Assembly (NCBI RefSeq): GCF_900143075.1
Contig: NZ_FRCY01000004.1
Coordinates: 124,001 to 188,000 of the forward strand
DNA from: Cyclobacterium lianum
GTDB taxonomy: Bacteria; Bacteroidota; Bacteroidia; Cytophagales; Cyclobacteriaceae
Direction: 5' to 3'
Length of the DNA stretch: 64,000 nucleotides
In this document: positions 54,823 through 61,647 of the stretch, in pieces
How positions within the stretch are numbered: position 1 is the first letter of the stretch
Layout: each line of letters starts with the position of its first letter
Notes under the pieces: generated by a model
Database searches by the model: none
Told to the model about the DNA's origin: nothing
The model's input: only the letters and a program-made list of their open reading frames with translations
Program-made: the position numbers and the translations under genes

Positions 54823-55122
54823 ATGGACGAAATAATTGAACGTCTTGAAAATCTCCAACGCCTAATTGAGAGCCAGGGGATTTACACGAAAGAAGTTTTA
54901 AACTTCAATGAAGCTTGCCAGTATCTGGAGCTTTCCCAATCTCACTTGTACAAATTGACAAGTGCAGGGAGCATTCCGCACTACAAGCCCAATGGAAAGA
55001 AGCTCTATTTCAAAAGAAGCGAGTTGGAAAGCTGGTTGCTACGCAACCGCAATTCCACTCAGGAAGAAATAGACCAAAGGGCAGCGGATTACCTAATCAA
55101 GAAAGGGAGGGTGAAGCTATGA
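54823..55122 (+). CDS. HTH_17-type helix-turn-helix protein
   Basis: This 99-aa protein has a helical N terminus and an excisionase-like winged HTH (NFNEACQYLELSQSHLYKLT, then KKLYFKRSELESWL). Such proteins commonly sit just before the replication genes of Bacteroidota mobile elements. Its stop overlaps the next start (ATGA at 55119-55122), so the two HTH proteins are coupled. It may bind the repeats just upstream. Confidence 0.88.
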   Translation: MDEIIERLENLQRLIESQGIYTKEVLNFNEACQYLELSQSHLYKLTSAGSIPHYKPNGKKLYFKRSELESWLLRNRNSTQEEIDQRAADYLIKKGRVKL

Positions 55123-55415
55123 ACGAGATAATGGATATGATCTTGACGCTAACTCAAGACATTAAAACAGTCAAAGCCTACCTCCTCAACTTCCATAAAT
55201 CACGCTTGGAGCAATTCAGCGAGGAATGGATTGATGGGCAGGTAGTGATGCAAACGCTTCACATCAGCAAAAGAACCCTCCAATCCCTTCGGGATGGTGG
55301 GGTTCTTCCCTACAGTCGAATCAATGGTAAATTCTATTACAAGGTTTCTGATATAGAAGCCTTGCTGGAATCCAACTACTCACCTTCAAAATCAAAGCAT
55401 TATGGAGATCAGTAG
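55119..55415 (+). CDS. second helix-turn-helix protein
   Basis: This protein is about 98 aa from the ATG at 55119, which overlaps the previous stop as ATGA; a longer open frame upstream is only overlap with the previous gene. It has an HTH_17-type domain (VVMQTLHISKRTLQSLRDGG, then NGKFYYKVSDIEALL). It overlaps the following BT4734-like gene by 14 bases. Paired HTH genes of this size are typical in front of element replication modules. Confidence 0.85.
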   Translation: MNEIMDMILTLTQDIKTVKAYLLNFHKSRLEQFSEEWIDGQVVMQTLHISKRTLQSLRDGGVLPYSRINGKFYYKVSDIEALLESNYSPSKSKHYGDQ

Positions 55416-56322
55416 AGAAGCCATTTTGAGAAAGACACATTACGGCTTGAATATCTATGCCCATGTGTTACGCCACTACTATCAGGGTGAAACAGTCCTA
55501 TCCCTTTCGGGACGGGACTGCAAACCTGCTAAGAATCCATTCAATGCGGACAAGCCCACATTGATGGTTAAAGTAGTTGACGGCATTGCTACACACACAT
55601 ATACAGAAGAAGCCATTGCACAGGGCAATGTCTTTGATTTTGCTTCATTGCATTTCAGCCTCGAAGGGCAAGCCCTTCTCGATAAGATCAATGAAGAACT
55701 ATACCTGAGAATTGGCAAGGAAAGAGGTTTTTATCATCAAGAGGAAACGCAACCTGCGGTTGCTATTCCTGAAATTCAAAAGCCTACACCGCCAGTATTC
55801 AGCTATTTCAAAAAGCCTGTTTCTAATGTGAAACCAAGTCGCCAAGTCTCCTTGATTGAGGTGTACCACCTCATCAAAGGCAATGATTTTGCTTCGTGTA
55901 CAAGTACACTTCGCAATATCTCCGAGCCAAAAGATGCCCGAAAGTATAAAGCTCAAAACTTCGATTATGTGACCTTCTCAGGCTCATTTTCTAAGCGGAA
56001 TGATGCAAACCTCCAAAGACACTCAGGTTTGCTCACAATCGATTTTGACCACATTGAGGACATCCCAACACTCAAGCAATCATTACTCAATGACCATTAT
56101 TTTGAAACAGAGCTACTGTTTGTGTCTCCGTCAGGTGATGGATTAAAATGGGTCATACCGATTGATTTGACACAGGCAAAACACCAGGACTATTTCAAGG
56201 CGGTGGCAAACTATGTTTCCCACACCTATCAATTAGAAGTAGACCAGTCAGGAAAGGACATTTCAAGAGCATGTTTCCTTCCACACGATACAGAAATATT
56301 CATCAATCCTAAATACATATAG
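55402..56322 (+). CDS. BT4734/VirE-N domain protein (primase-like)
   Basis: This 306-aa protein has a C-terminal BT4734-like domain (PF08800, VirE N-terminal), with GLLTIDFDHIEDIPTLKQSL, a conserved acidic pair, then LLFVSPSGDGLKWVIPI and DISRACFLPHD. The N-terminal 90 residues include ILRKTHYGLNIYAHVLRHYY, typical of element proteins. The domain belongs with primase-type replication modules and is usually next to DUF3987, as here (three-base gap). Confidence 0.85.
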   Translation: MEISREAILRKTHYGLNIYAHVLRHYYQGETVLSLSGRDCKPAKNPFNADKPTLMVKVVDGIATHTYTEEAIAQGNVFDFASLHFSLEGQALLDKINEELYLRIGKERGFYHQEETQPAVAIPEIQKPTPPVFSYFKKPVSNVKPSRQVSLIEVYHLIKGNDFASCTSTLRNISEPKDARKYKAQNFDYVTFSGSFSKRNDANLQRHSGLLTIDFDHIEDIPTLKQSLLNDHYFETELLFVSPSGDGLKWVIPIDLTQAKHQDYFKAVANYVSHTYQLEVDQSGKDISRACFLPHDTEIFINPKYI

Positions 56323-56325
56323 GTT

Positions 56326-58143
56326 ATGGAACGAAAAACATTCAATCCGTTGGAATGGCTTGATAAGCCAGACCAACCAGTAAAAGTTACAGAGCAAAGC
56401 AATTACAATACAACTACACAACTCGAAGACGTTGAACGAATCATTCAAGACATTGAGGCCAGCCGTATAGATGTCACCTCCGCTTACAGCGATTGGGTAA
56501 ATATTGGTTTTGCCTTTGCGGATGAGTTTGGCGAAACAGGTAGAAACCTGTTCCACCGAGTCAGTCAATTTCACCCTGAGTATTCCATACAGGAATGCGA
56601 CAAGCAGTTCGATAATTGCATGAAGGCAAGAGGTCAGGGAGTTTCCCTGAAAACCTTCTTTTTTCATGCCAAACAAGCGGGCATTCCTTTGGCTACACCA
56701 AAGCAGGAACGACAGGACTACAGCCCTGCAAGCAAGTCTGAATACCAAAGCAAGAATCTCAACACTCAGGCAGAAAACAAAAAAGAACCGGATTTAATGC
56801 CAACATTCCCAAATTCCTTGTTTCCTGAACTTCCTGAGTTTTTGCAAAAGGTAATACAGATAGCCACTTCCAATGAAGAAAGGGATATTCTACTCCTTGG
56901 CTCCTTAGTGGCTATTAGTGCCTGTTTACCCAAAGTGTCAGGAATCTATGATGGCAAGCGTGTCTACTCCAATCTGTTTCTATTCATTACTGCCCAAGCC
57001 TCAGCAGGTAAAGGTCGTTTGGTGCATTGTCGTCAATTAGTGAATCCAGTACACAAAGAGTTTCGGGAACAAGCAAAACTCCACAAGCAACATTACGAAC
57101 TGGAATTGGCTGAATACAACGCCAACAAAGGAAAAGTTGAAGGAATAGAGAAACCCGAGAAGCCACCCGAAAAGATGCTCTTTATCCCTGCCAATAACAG
57201 CTCCACAGGAGCTTATCAATTATTAGGTGATAGTGATGGTAAAGGACTGATATTTGAAACTGAGGGTGACACACTTGCACATGCTTTTAAGAGCGATTAC
57301 GGTAACTATAGTGACGGCTTTAGAAAAGCCTTTCACCATGAAACCATTTCCTACTATCGCAGGACAGACCGTGAATATGTGGACATAGAAAGCCCTTGCC
57401 TTTCTACTGTCTTGTCAGGTACACCCAAGCAAGTAGCGGCCTTAATCCCGAATGCAGAAAACGGCTTATTCAGCCGTTTCATATTCTATTACATGAATGT
57501 TCGGCCAGTGTGGAAGAATGTATTTGCTTCGCAAACTACCAATGGATTAGACGACTACTTTGATACATTAGGCAATGAGTTCTTCAATCTCTACAGTTCA
57601 TTAAAAGCTGGACAGGATGTTCAATTCTTTCTCACCGCTGACCAGCAAGACCAGTTCAATCAGTTCTTTGGTCAGATACAAGAAAAGTATATGAGCATTC
57701 AAGGAATCGACTACATGGCAACCATCCGAAGGTTGGGATTGATTGCCTATCGTTTCTGCATGATATTCTCCGCTTTGCGGATCATGGAGACTGGTGAAAC
57801 ATCATCAAAGATGATTTGTGAAGAAAGAGACTTTCAAGCTTCGCTTGCAATGGTCAAAGTGTTGGTAAAGCATTCGAGTAAAGTATTTGCAGAACTCCCG
57901 GAAGACGTACAGAAACCTACTCGATTAAATAGGAAAGAGAAATTCTTGAATAAGCTACCCAAACACTTCAACCGTCAAAAGTACCTTGAAGTGGCAGCAG
58001 CTTTGAGCATTCCTCACAAAACGGCAGAGGGCTATATCACTGACTTCTGCAAATCAGGTCTGCTTCACCGTGAGTCTCAGGACAACTACATAAACACCTC
58101 GATTGAGGATACTCAGGATTCTGAGGATGCTAAGGAAAATTAA
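56326..58143 (+). CDS. PriCT-2 / DUF3987 replication protein
   Basis: This 605-aa protein begins with a primase C-terminal-2 region (residues about 35-125: YSDWVNIGFAFADEFGETGR, CMKARGQGVSLKTFFFHA) followed by DUF3987 (about 150-500), with a P-loop-like ITAQASAGKGRLVHCR and the family segment GLIFETEGDTLAHAFKSDYG. Together with the upstream BT4734-like protein it is the likely primase-helicase for element replication. It is followed by a hairpin overlapping its own stop codon. Confidence 0.88.
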   Translation: MERKTFNPLEWLDKPDQPVKVTEQSNYNTTTQLEDVERIIQDIEASRIDVTSAYSDWVNIGFAFADEFGETGRNLFHRVSQFHPEYSIQECDKQFDNCMKARGQGVSLKTFFFHAKQAGIPLATPKQERQDYSPASKSEYQSKNLNTQAENKKEPDLMPTFPNSLFPELPEFLQKVIQIATSNEERDILLLGSLVAISACLPKVSGIYDGKRVYSNLFLFITAQASAGKGRLVHCRQLVNPVHKEFREQAKLHKQHYELELAEYNANKGKVEGIEKPEKPPEKMLFIPANNSSTGAYQLLGDSDGKGLIFETEGDTLAHAFKSDYGNYSDGFRKAFHHETISYYRRTDREYVDIESPCLSTVLSGTPKQVAALIPNAENGLFSRFIFYYMNVRPVWKNVFASQTTNGLDDYFDTLGNEFFNLYSSLKAGQDVQFFLTADQQDQFNQFFGQIQEKYMSIQGIDYMATIRRLGLIAYRFCMIFSALRIMETGETSSKMICEERDFQASLAMVKVLVKHSSKVFAELPEDVQKPTRLNRKEKFLNKLPKHFNRQKYLEVAAALSIPHKTAEGYITDFCKSGLLHRESQDNYINTSIEDTQDSEDAKEN

Positions 58144-58157
58144 TCCTTGGTATCCTC
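58123..58157 (+). terminator. hairpin straddling the DUF3987 stop codon
   Basis: GAGGATGCTAAGGA (58123-58136) pairs with TCCTTGGTATCCTC (58144-58157) through 14 bp including two G-U wobbles; the TAA stop is in the loop region. The downstream T run is weak (CATTTCCTT). It may separate the replication operon from the XRE-Argonaute operon. Confidence 0.5.
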
Positions 58158-58224
58158 CATTTCCTTAAAATCCTGAAACATTAAATCCACAAATCTACCT
58201 ACTTCGTTTCTTCTTTTTCTTTCC

Positions 58225-58261
58225 TATATTTGGCATTATTTGTCAAGTAATATATTGCCAA
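58225..58261 (+). promoter_or_regulatory. promoter and candidate operators of XRE-Argonaute operon
   Basis: TATATTTG (58225-58232) matches TAnnTTTG and lies 30 bases before the XRE ATG. Overlapping it are three related sites: TTGGCA (58230-58235), TGTCAA (58241-58246) and TGCCAA (58256-58261). The outer pair is a perfect inverted repeat and the inner pair has one mismatch. This fits autorepression by the XRE protein. Confidence 0.55.
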
Positions 58262-58262
58262 C

Positions 58263-58553
58263 ATGGATAACTTCGGTTCTAGACTGAAAGCATTAAGAAC
58301 AAAACAAGGGCTATTAATGCGACAAGTCGCTGCTGCTACAGATGTGGACACCTCTATGATAAGCAAGTTTGAGAATGGTGATCGACTTCCAACAAGAAAA
58401 CAAATTGAAAAGCTCGCTTTGATTTTAAAGGTTACAGAAGAGGAATTACTCGTTCAAGCATATAGTGAAAAAATTGCATACGATTTAATCAAAGAACCGC
58501 TAGCTGAGGAAATTGTCGAATTGGCATTAAAAAAATTACAATTAAAAAAATGA
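58263..58553 (+). CDS. XRE-family HTH regulator
   Basis: This 96-aa protein has a canonical HTH_XRE domain (FGSRLKALRTKQGLLMRQVA, then SMISKFENGDRLPTRKQIEK) and a helical C-terminal extension. Small XRE proteins of this type often act as autorepressors in front of restriction, toxin or other defence genes. The gap to the Argonaute ATG is only 22 bases, so both are on one transcript. No toxin partner is nearby, so an antitoxin role is not supported. Confidence 0.92.
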   Translation: MDNFGSRLKALRTKQGLLMRQVAAATDVDTSMISKFENGDRLPTRKQIEKLALILKVTEEELLVQAYSEKIAYDLIKEPLAEEIVELALKKLQLKK

Positions 58554-58575
58554 ACTAACCAAACAGTACATCTTT

Positions 58576-60675
58576 ATGCCTAGCCATTGTTTCAATATAC
58601 TCACATTCAATCACCCTCAGGAAGAACAAACTTTTTACTTCACTGACCAGGAACAAGCCAACCTCACAAGGATGTACAAATCCCTTGTGCCTGATGAGGT
58701 TATTGAAAAGTATGGAGAGCAAGACCATTATTACACCTCATTTACAGTTGAGGAGGAAGCTTTCTTAGCAGTATCGAAACCGACAAGCCCACAGTTTGAA
58801 ACAAAAAAGAATGAGCAAGGTGAAGAACGTTCATATACCATTCGTAATTCTACCTTTTCCACTTCAGTATTAAAGCGATATTACAATTCGCTCATTCATA
58901 GCCATTTCAAAGGGAAAGGATTTTTAGTAAAGCCCAATTTTATAAATGATACAGAAGTTTGGCTTCCAAGCACCAAACAAGACACCACTGGCCAGTATAA
59001 GATATTCGACCGCTTCTCACTCAAAGTACAGTTTAAGACAGTTTCCGACAGTCTGGAATTGTTGGTGACATTTGAAGGTAAATCCAAAATCTTCAAAGTT
59101 CCTGTCTCCACCCTATTAGAGGATGTATCACCGACAGATATTAATTGGGTAGTATACGAAAAGGGTCTGTACCGTTTTGATGAGTTACCTGATAGCGGCA
59201 AAAGAGAATATGACAAGGTGTATCCAGTATGGAATTTCGAAATCAGAGATGCATTAATGCAAGGAACAGAAGCCCCGGACAAAACCAATAAGTACAAAAA
59301 GTTTAGAGAGGAAATCGACAAGTTCTACAATCAATACCTGAATACAGAGGAGTTCAAAGCAATCATTCCAATTACCTCCAATGGATTCATACCAGTTAAT
59401 AAATTCAATATCGGGTCAGTCAATAATTCCAGTAACCGCCTTTTGTTCGGTGAACAAAAGTCTGGCATTGTGCCAATGGATGGAATGAAAGAGCATGGCC
59501 CCTTTGATTTCAGCTCTACTTCTAAAATCCACTTCTTTTTCATCTTCCATAAAGATGATCAACATATCGCCCAGAAGATGGACGGTTATTTCAAAGGATC
59601 AGAATTTGGCTTCAAAGGATTGACCAAGTTTATTCATACGCCTTACCATACTGAAAAAGGGTTCAGTATAAGATTTGAAGACAGAGACAATCCATGGCCA
59701 GAAATCTATGAAGCGGTTACCAACAAACACTTTGAATCAGATATTCAGTACATCGCCATTTATATCAGTCCATTCTCCAAGAACTCACCAGACAAATCAA
59801 GAAGGAAGATATACTACAAGCTGAAAGAATTGCTTTTAAAGGAAGGTGTTTCCTCACAGGTAATTGATGGAGAAAAGGTAATGACTAATGAAAAGTACTA
59901 TTACAGCTTACCGAATATTGCAATTGCCATTTTAGCCAAATTGAACGGCATTCCTTGGAAACTGGATACCAAGCTCAAGAACGAATTGATAGTAGGCATT
60001 GGAGCATTCAGAAACTCAGAGGTGGATATACAATATATTGGCAGTGCTTTTAGCTTCGCTAATAATGGGAAATTCAACCGTTTTGAGTGCTTCCAAAAAG
60101 ACCAAACAAAGGAGTTAGCAGGTTCAATTATCAGAGCAGTAAAAGAGTATGCAAATGTAAATACAGGCATCAAACGGCTTGTGATACACTTCTACAAGAG
60201 TATGAGGCAAGATGAACTACAACCGATAGAAGACGGCCTCAAAGACCTTGGATTAGACATTCCAGTATTTATAGTTTCCATCAACAAGACAGAATCCTCG
60301 GACATTGTTGCATTTGATAACAGTTGGAAAGACCTTATGCCAATGAGTGGCACTTTCATAAAGGTTGGGTACAATAAGTTCCTGCTATTCAACAACACAA
60401 GATACAGCCCAAAATTCTACAGCTTCCATGCCGGCTTTCCGTTCCCGATAAAACTGAAAATCTTTTGTACAGAAAAAGAATTGGTAGACGAATATAAGAC
60501 CGTGAAAGAATTGATTGACCAAGTTTATCAGTTCAGCCGTATGTACTGGAAATCAGTAAGACAACAGAATTTACCAGTGACCATCAAATACCCTGAAATG
60601 GTCGCAGAAATGCTTCCTCATTTTGATGGTAATGAAATACCTGAATTTGGAAAAGACAACCTTTGGTTTTTGTAA
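58576..60675 (+). CDS. prokaryotic Argonaute with apparently inactive PIWI site
   Basis: This 699-aa protein ends in MID and PIWI domains. MID (about 385-465) carries a Tyr-Lys pair (414-415), Gln428 in GVSSQVI and Lys455 in AILAKLNG, matching the Y-K-Q-K pocket for a 5'-phosphorylated guide. PIWI (about 468-690) has LIVGIGAF, FSFANNGKFNRFECF, LVIHFYKS, FIVSINKTES, FIKVGYNKFLLFNN and YQFSRMYWKSVRQQNLPVT. The first catalytic Asp is Gly476 (GIG for GID), the third falls at HFY and the fourth near KYPE, so nuclease activity looks lost. I see no clear PAZ. It is longer than short pAgos and resembles inactive long pAgos. Its stop overlaps the Fur start. Confidence 0.82.
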   Translation: MPSHCFNILTFNHPQEEQTFYFTDQEQANLTRMYKSLVPDEVIEKYGEQDHYYTSFTVEEEAFLAVSKPTSPQFETKKNEQGEERSYTIRNSTFSTSVLKRYYNSLIHSHFKGKGFLVKPNFINDTEVWLPSTKQDTTGQYKIFDRFSLKVQFKTVSDSLELLVTFEGKSKIFKVPVSTLLEDVSPTDINWVVYEKGLYRFDELPDSGKREYDKVYPVWNFEIRDALMQGTEAPDKTNKYKKFREEIDKFYNQYLNTEEFKAIIPITSNGFIPVNKFNIGSVNNSSNRLLFGEQKSGIVPMDGMKEHGPFDFSSTSKIHFFFIFHKDDQHIAQKMDGYFKGSEFGFKGLTKFIHTPYHTEKGFSIRFEDRDNPWPEIYEAVTNKHFESDIQYIAIYISPFSKNSPDKSRRKIYYKLKELLLKEGVSSQVIDGEKVMTNEKYYYSLPNIAIAILAKLNGIPWKLDTKLKNELIVGIGAFRNSEVDIQYIGSAFSFANNGKFNRFECFQKDQTKELAGSIIRAVKEYANVNTGIKRLVIHFYKSMRQDELQPIEDGLKDLGLDIPVFIVSINKTESSDIVAFDNSWKDLMPMSGTFIKVGYNKFLLFNNTRYSPKFYSFHAGFPFPIKLKIFCTEKELVDEYKTVKELIDQVYQFSRMYWKSVRQQNLPVTIKYPEMVAEMLPHFDGNEIPEFGKDNLWFL

Positions 60676-61085
60676 TGGACAGAATAGAAGAAATATTTAA
60701 AATTAAGGACGTAAAGCCGACTGCTGTAAGGATAGTAGTACTGCGCTACCTATTAGAACAAAAGAAAGCACAGTCTTTAAAGGACATTGAAGTTGGTCTC
60801 GATCAATCAGACAGAAGTTCAATTTTTCGCACACTAAAAACTTTTGAAGATCATAAGGTGATCCATAGTATCGAAGATGGCTCAGGGATGACCAAGTATG
60901 CTGTATGTGTAGAAGGCTGCAATTGCGATCCAGAAGACCTTCATTATCATTTCTATTGCACTTCATGTGAAATGACTTTTTGCCTTTTAGACCACCCTAT
61001 TCCTTTAGTCAATCTACCAAATAATTTTAAAATGGCACAAGCTAACATGGTCATTAAAGGATTATGCGATAAGTGTAACCAATAA
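60675..61085 (+). CDS. Fur/Zur-family metal-responsive repressor
   Basis: This 136-aa protein has the Fur winged helix (KPTAVRIVVLRYLLEQKKA, then DRSSIFRTLKTFEDHKVIH) and metal sites: His90 and His92 in HYHFYC, structural CTSC (95-98) and CDKC (131-134). I chose the ATG at 60675, which overlaps the last base of the Argonaute stop (TAATG); an in-frame TTG at 60663 is less likely. It is the probable repressor of the downstream metal-efflux genes. No promoter of its own is visible, so it likely depends on the XRE-Argonaute transcript. Confidence 0.92.
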   Translation: MDRIEEIFKIKDVKPTAVRIVVLRYLLEQKKAQSLKDIEVGLDQSDRSSIFRTLKTFEDHKVIHSIEDGSGMTKYAVCVEGCNCDPEDLHYHFYCTSCEMTFCLLDHPIPLVNLPNNFKMAQANMVIKGLCDKCNQ

Positions 61086-61089
61086 CCTT

Positions 61090-61129
61090 TGCAATCGGGT
61101 TGCACTATCACTTCTTTATATTTGCAACC
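61090..61129 (+). promoter_or_regulatory. Fur-type operator and promoter for the efflux genes
   Basis: TGCAA-TCGGG-TTGCA (61090-61104) is a perfect 5-bp inverted repeat, and GGTTGCA (61098-61104) pairs with TGCAACC (61123-61129). TATATTTG (61117-61124) is a TAnnTTTG -7 element overlapping the second site. A repressor here would block transcription of the Cys-rich gene and CzcA. The ATG follows at 61131, so transcripts would be almost leaderless or start further upstream. Confidence 0.55.
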
Positions 61130-61130
61130 A

Positions 61131-61460
61131 ATGAAGTATTTATCTTTGATATTCGCCACGTTTACGCTGATGCTCTCCACAGTCCCTATTGAGGGAGCTT
61201 GTCGTAGTAACTCGTATGATGGTGTTTACAACTACTCAAATACAGAATCTAGTCAGCAGGAGAGCGGAAATCAGGATAACGAAAATTGCCCCCCACTCTG
61301 CGGTTGTCAATGTAGTCATGTACATGCAATCTCTTTTGGAAACAATAGGGTAATTATCAATCTGGTATTTGCGGATAATAATAAGTTGCCCAGAAACTAC
61401 AACAATGGTATTTCTTTTAATTTAATCAATGCCATTTGGCATCCCCCAAAGTTCTCCTAA
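61131..61460 (+). CDS. small Cys-rich exported protein (DUF6660-like)
   Basis: This protein is about 109 aa from the ATG at 61131, which gives a signal peptide (LSLIFATFTLMLSTVPIEGA); a frame start at 61089 is less likely. The mature part has a Cys cluster in CPPLCGCQCSHVHAISF, a candidate metal site, and a short beta-like tail. Small secreted proteins of this pattern commonly precede CusA/CzcA operons in Bacteroidota; the family name is from memory. It likely binds or senses metal. Confidence 0.8.
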   Translation: MKYLSLIFATFTLMLSTVPIEGACRSNSYDGVYNYSNTESSQQESGNQDNENCPPLCGCQCSHVHAISFGNNRVIINLVFADNNKLPRNYNNGISFNLINAIWHPPKFS

Positions 61461-61462
61461 TA

Positions 61463-61533
61463 GGTTATTGCTTACTTATTCAAAGGTATTAACACATGTG
61501 ATTTTCAAGTCACATGTGTGATATTCAATAACC
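61463..61533. repeat. nested inverted repeats between Cys-rich gene and CzcA
   Basis: GGTTATTG (61463-61470) pairs with CAATAACC (61526-61533), and inside it CACATGTGA (61493-61501) pairs with TCACATGTG (61510-61518). CACATGTG is itself a palindrome and occurs twice. This could be an attenuating stem in the mRNA or two binding sites for a dimeric regulator. The remaining bases to 61605 show nothing clear. Confidence 0.6.
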
Positions 61534-61605
61534 ACCACTACGCCTACAGTCCAATAGAACAGTACGGCTTGTATTTCCAAATCAACATGTTTAAAAGTCA
61601 TAAAC

Positions 61606-61635
61606 ATCAGGACTTCTTTATCAAGAGATCCTGAT
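61606..61635 (+). promoter_or_regulatory. hairpin just before CzcA start
   Basis: ATCAGGA (61606-61612) pairs with TCCTGAT (61629-61635), 12 bases before the CzcA ATG at 61648. Its position next to the likely ribosome-binding region (AAAAGTAAAG) could influence translation; no known riboswitch class is recognised. Confidence 0.4.
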
Positions 61636-61647
61636 AAAAGTAAAGCT

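Noticed and set aside
54915-55118. Upstream extension of the second HTH gene
   Set aside because: It only overlaps the first HTH gene in another frame; the ATGA-coupled start at 55119 fits better.
56326-58143. DUF3987 protein as the effector of the Argonaute
   Set aside because: It belongs to the replication module with the BT4734-like gene and is separated from the XRE-Argonaute operon by a hairpin and a promoter.
58263-58553. XRE gene as the antitoxin of a toxin-antitoxin pair
   Set aside because: No small toxin-like gene lies next to it; its partner on the transcript is the Argonaute.
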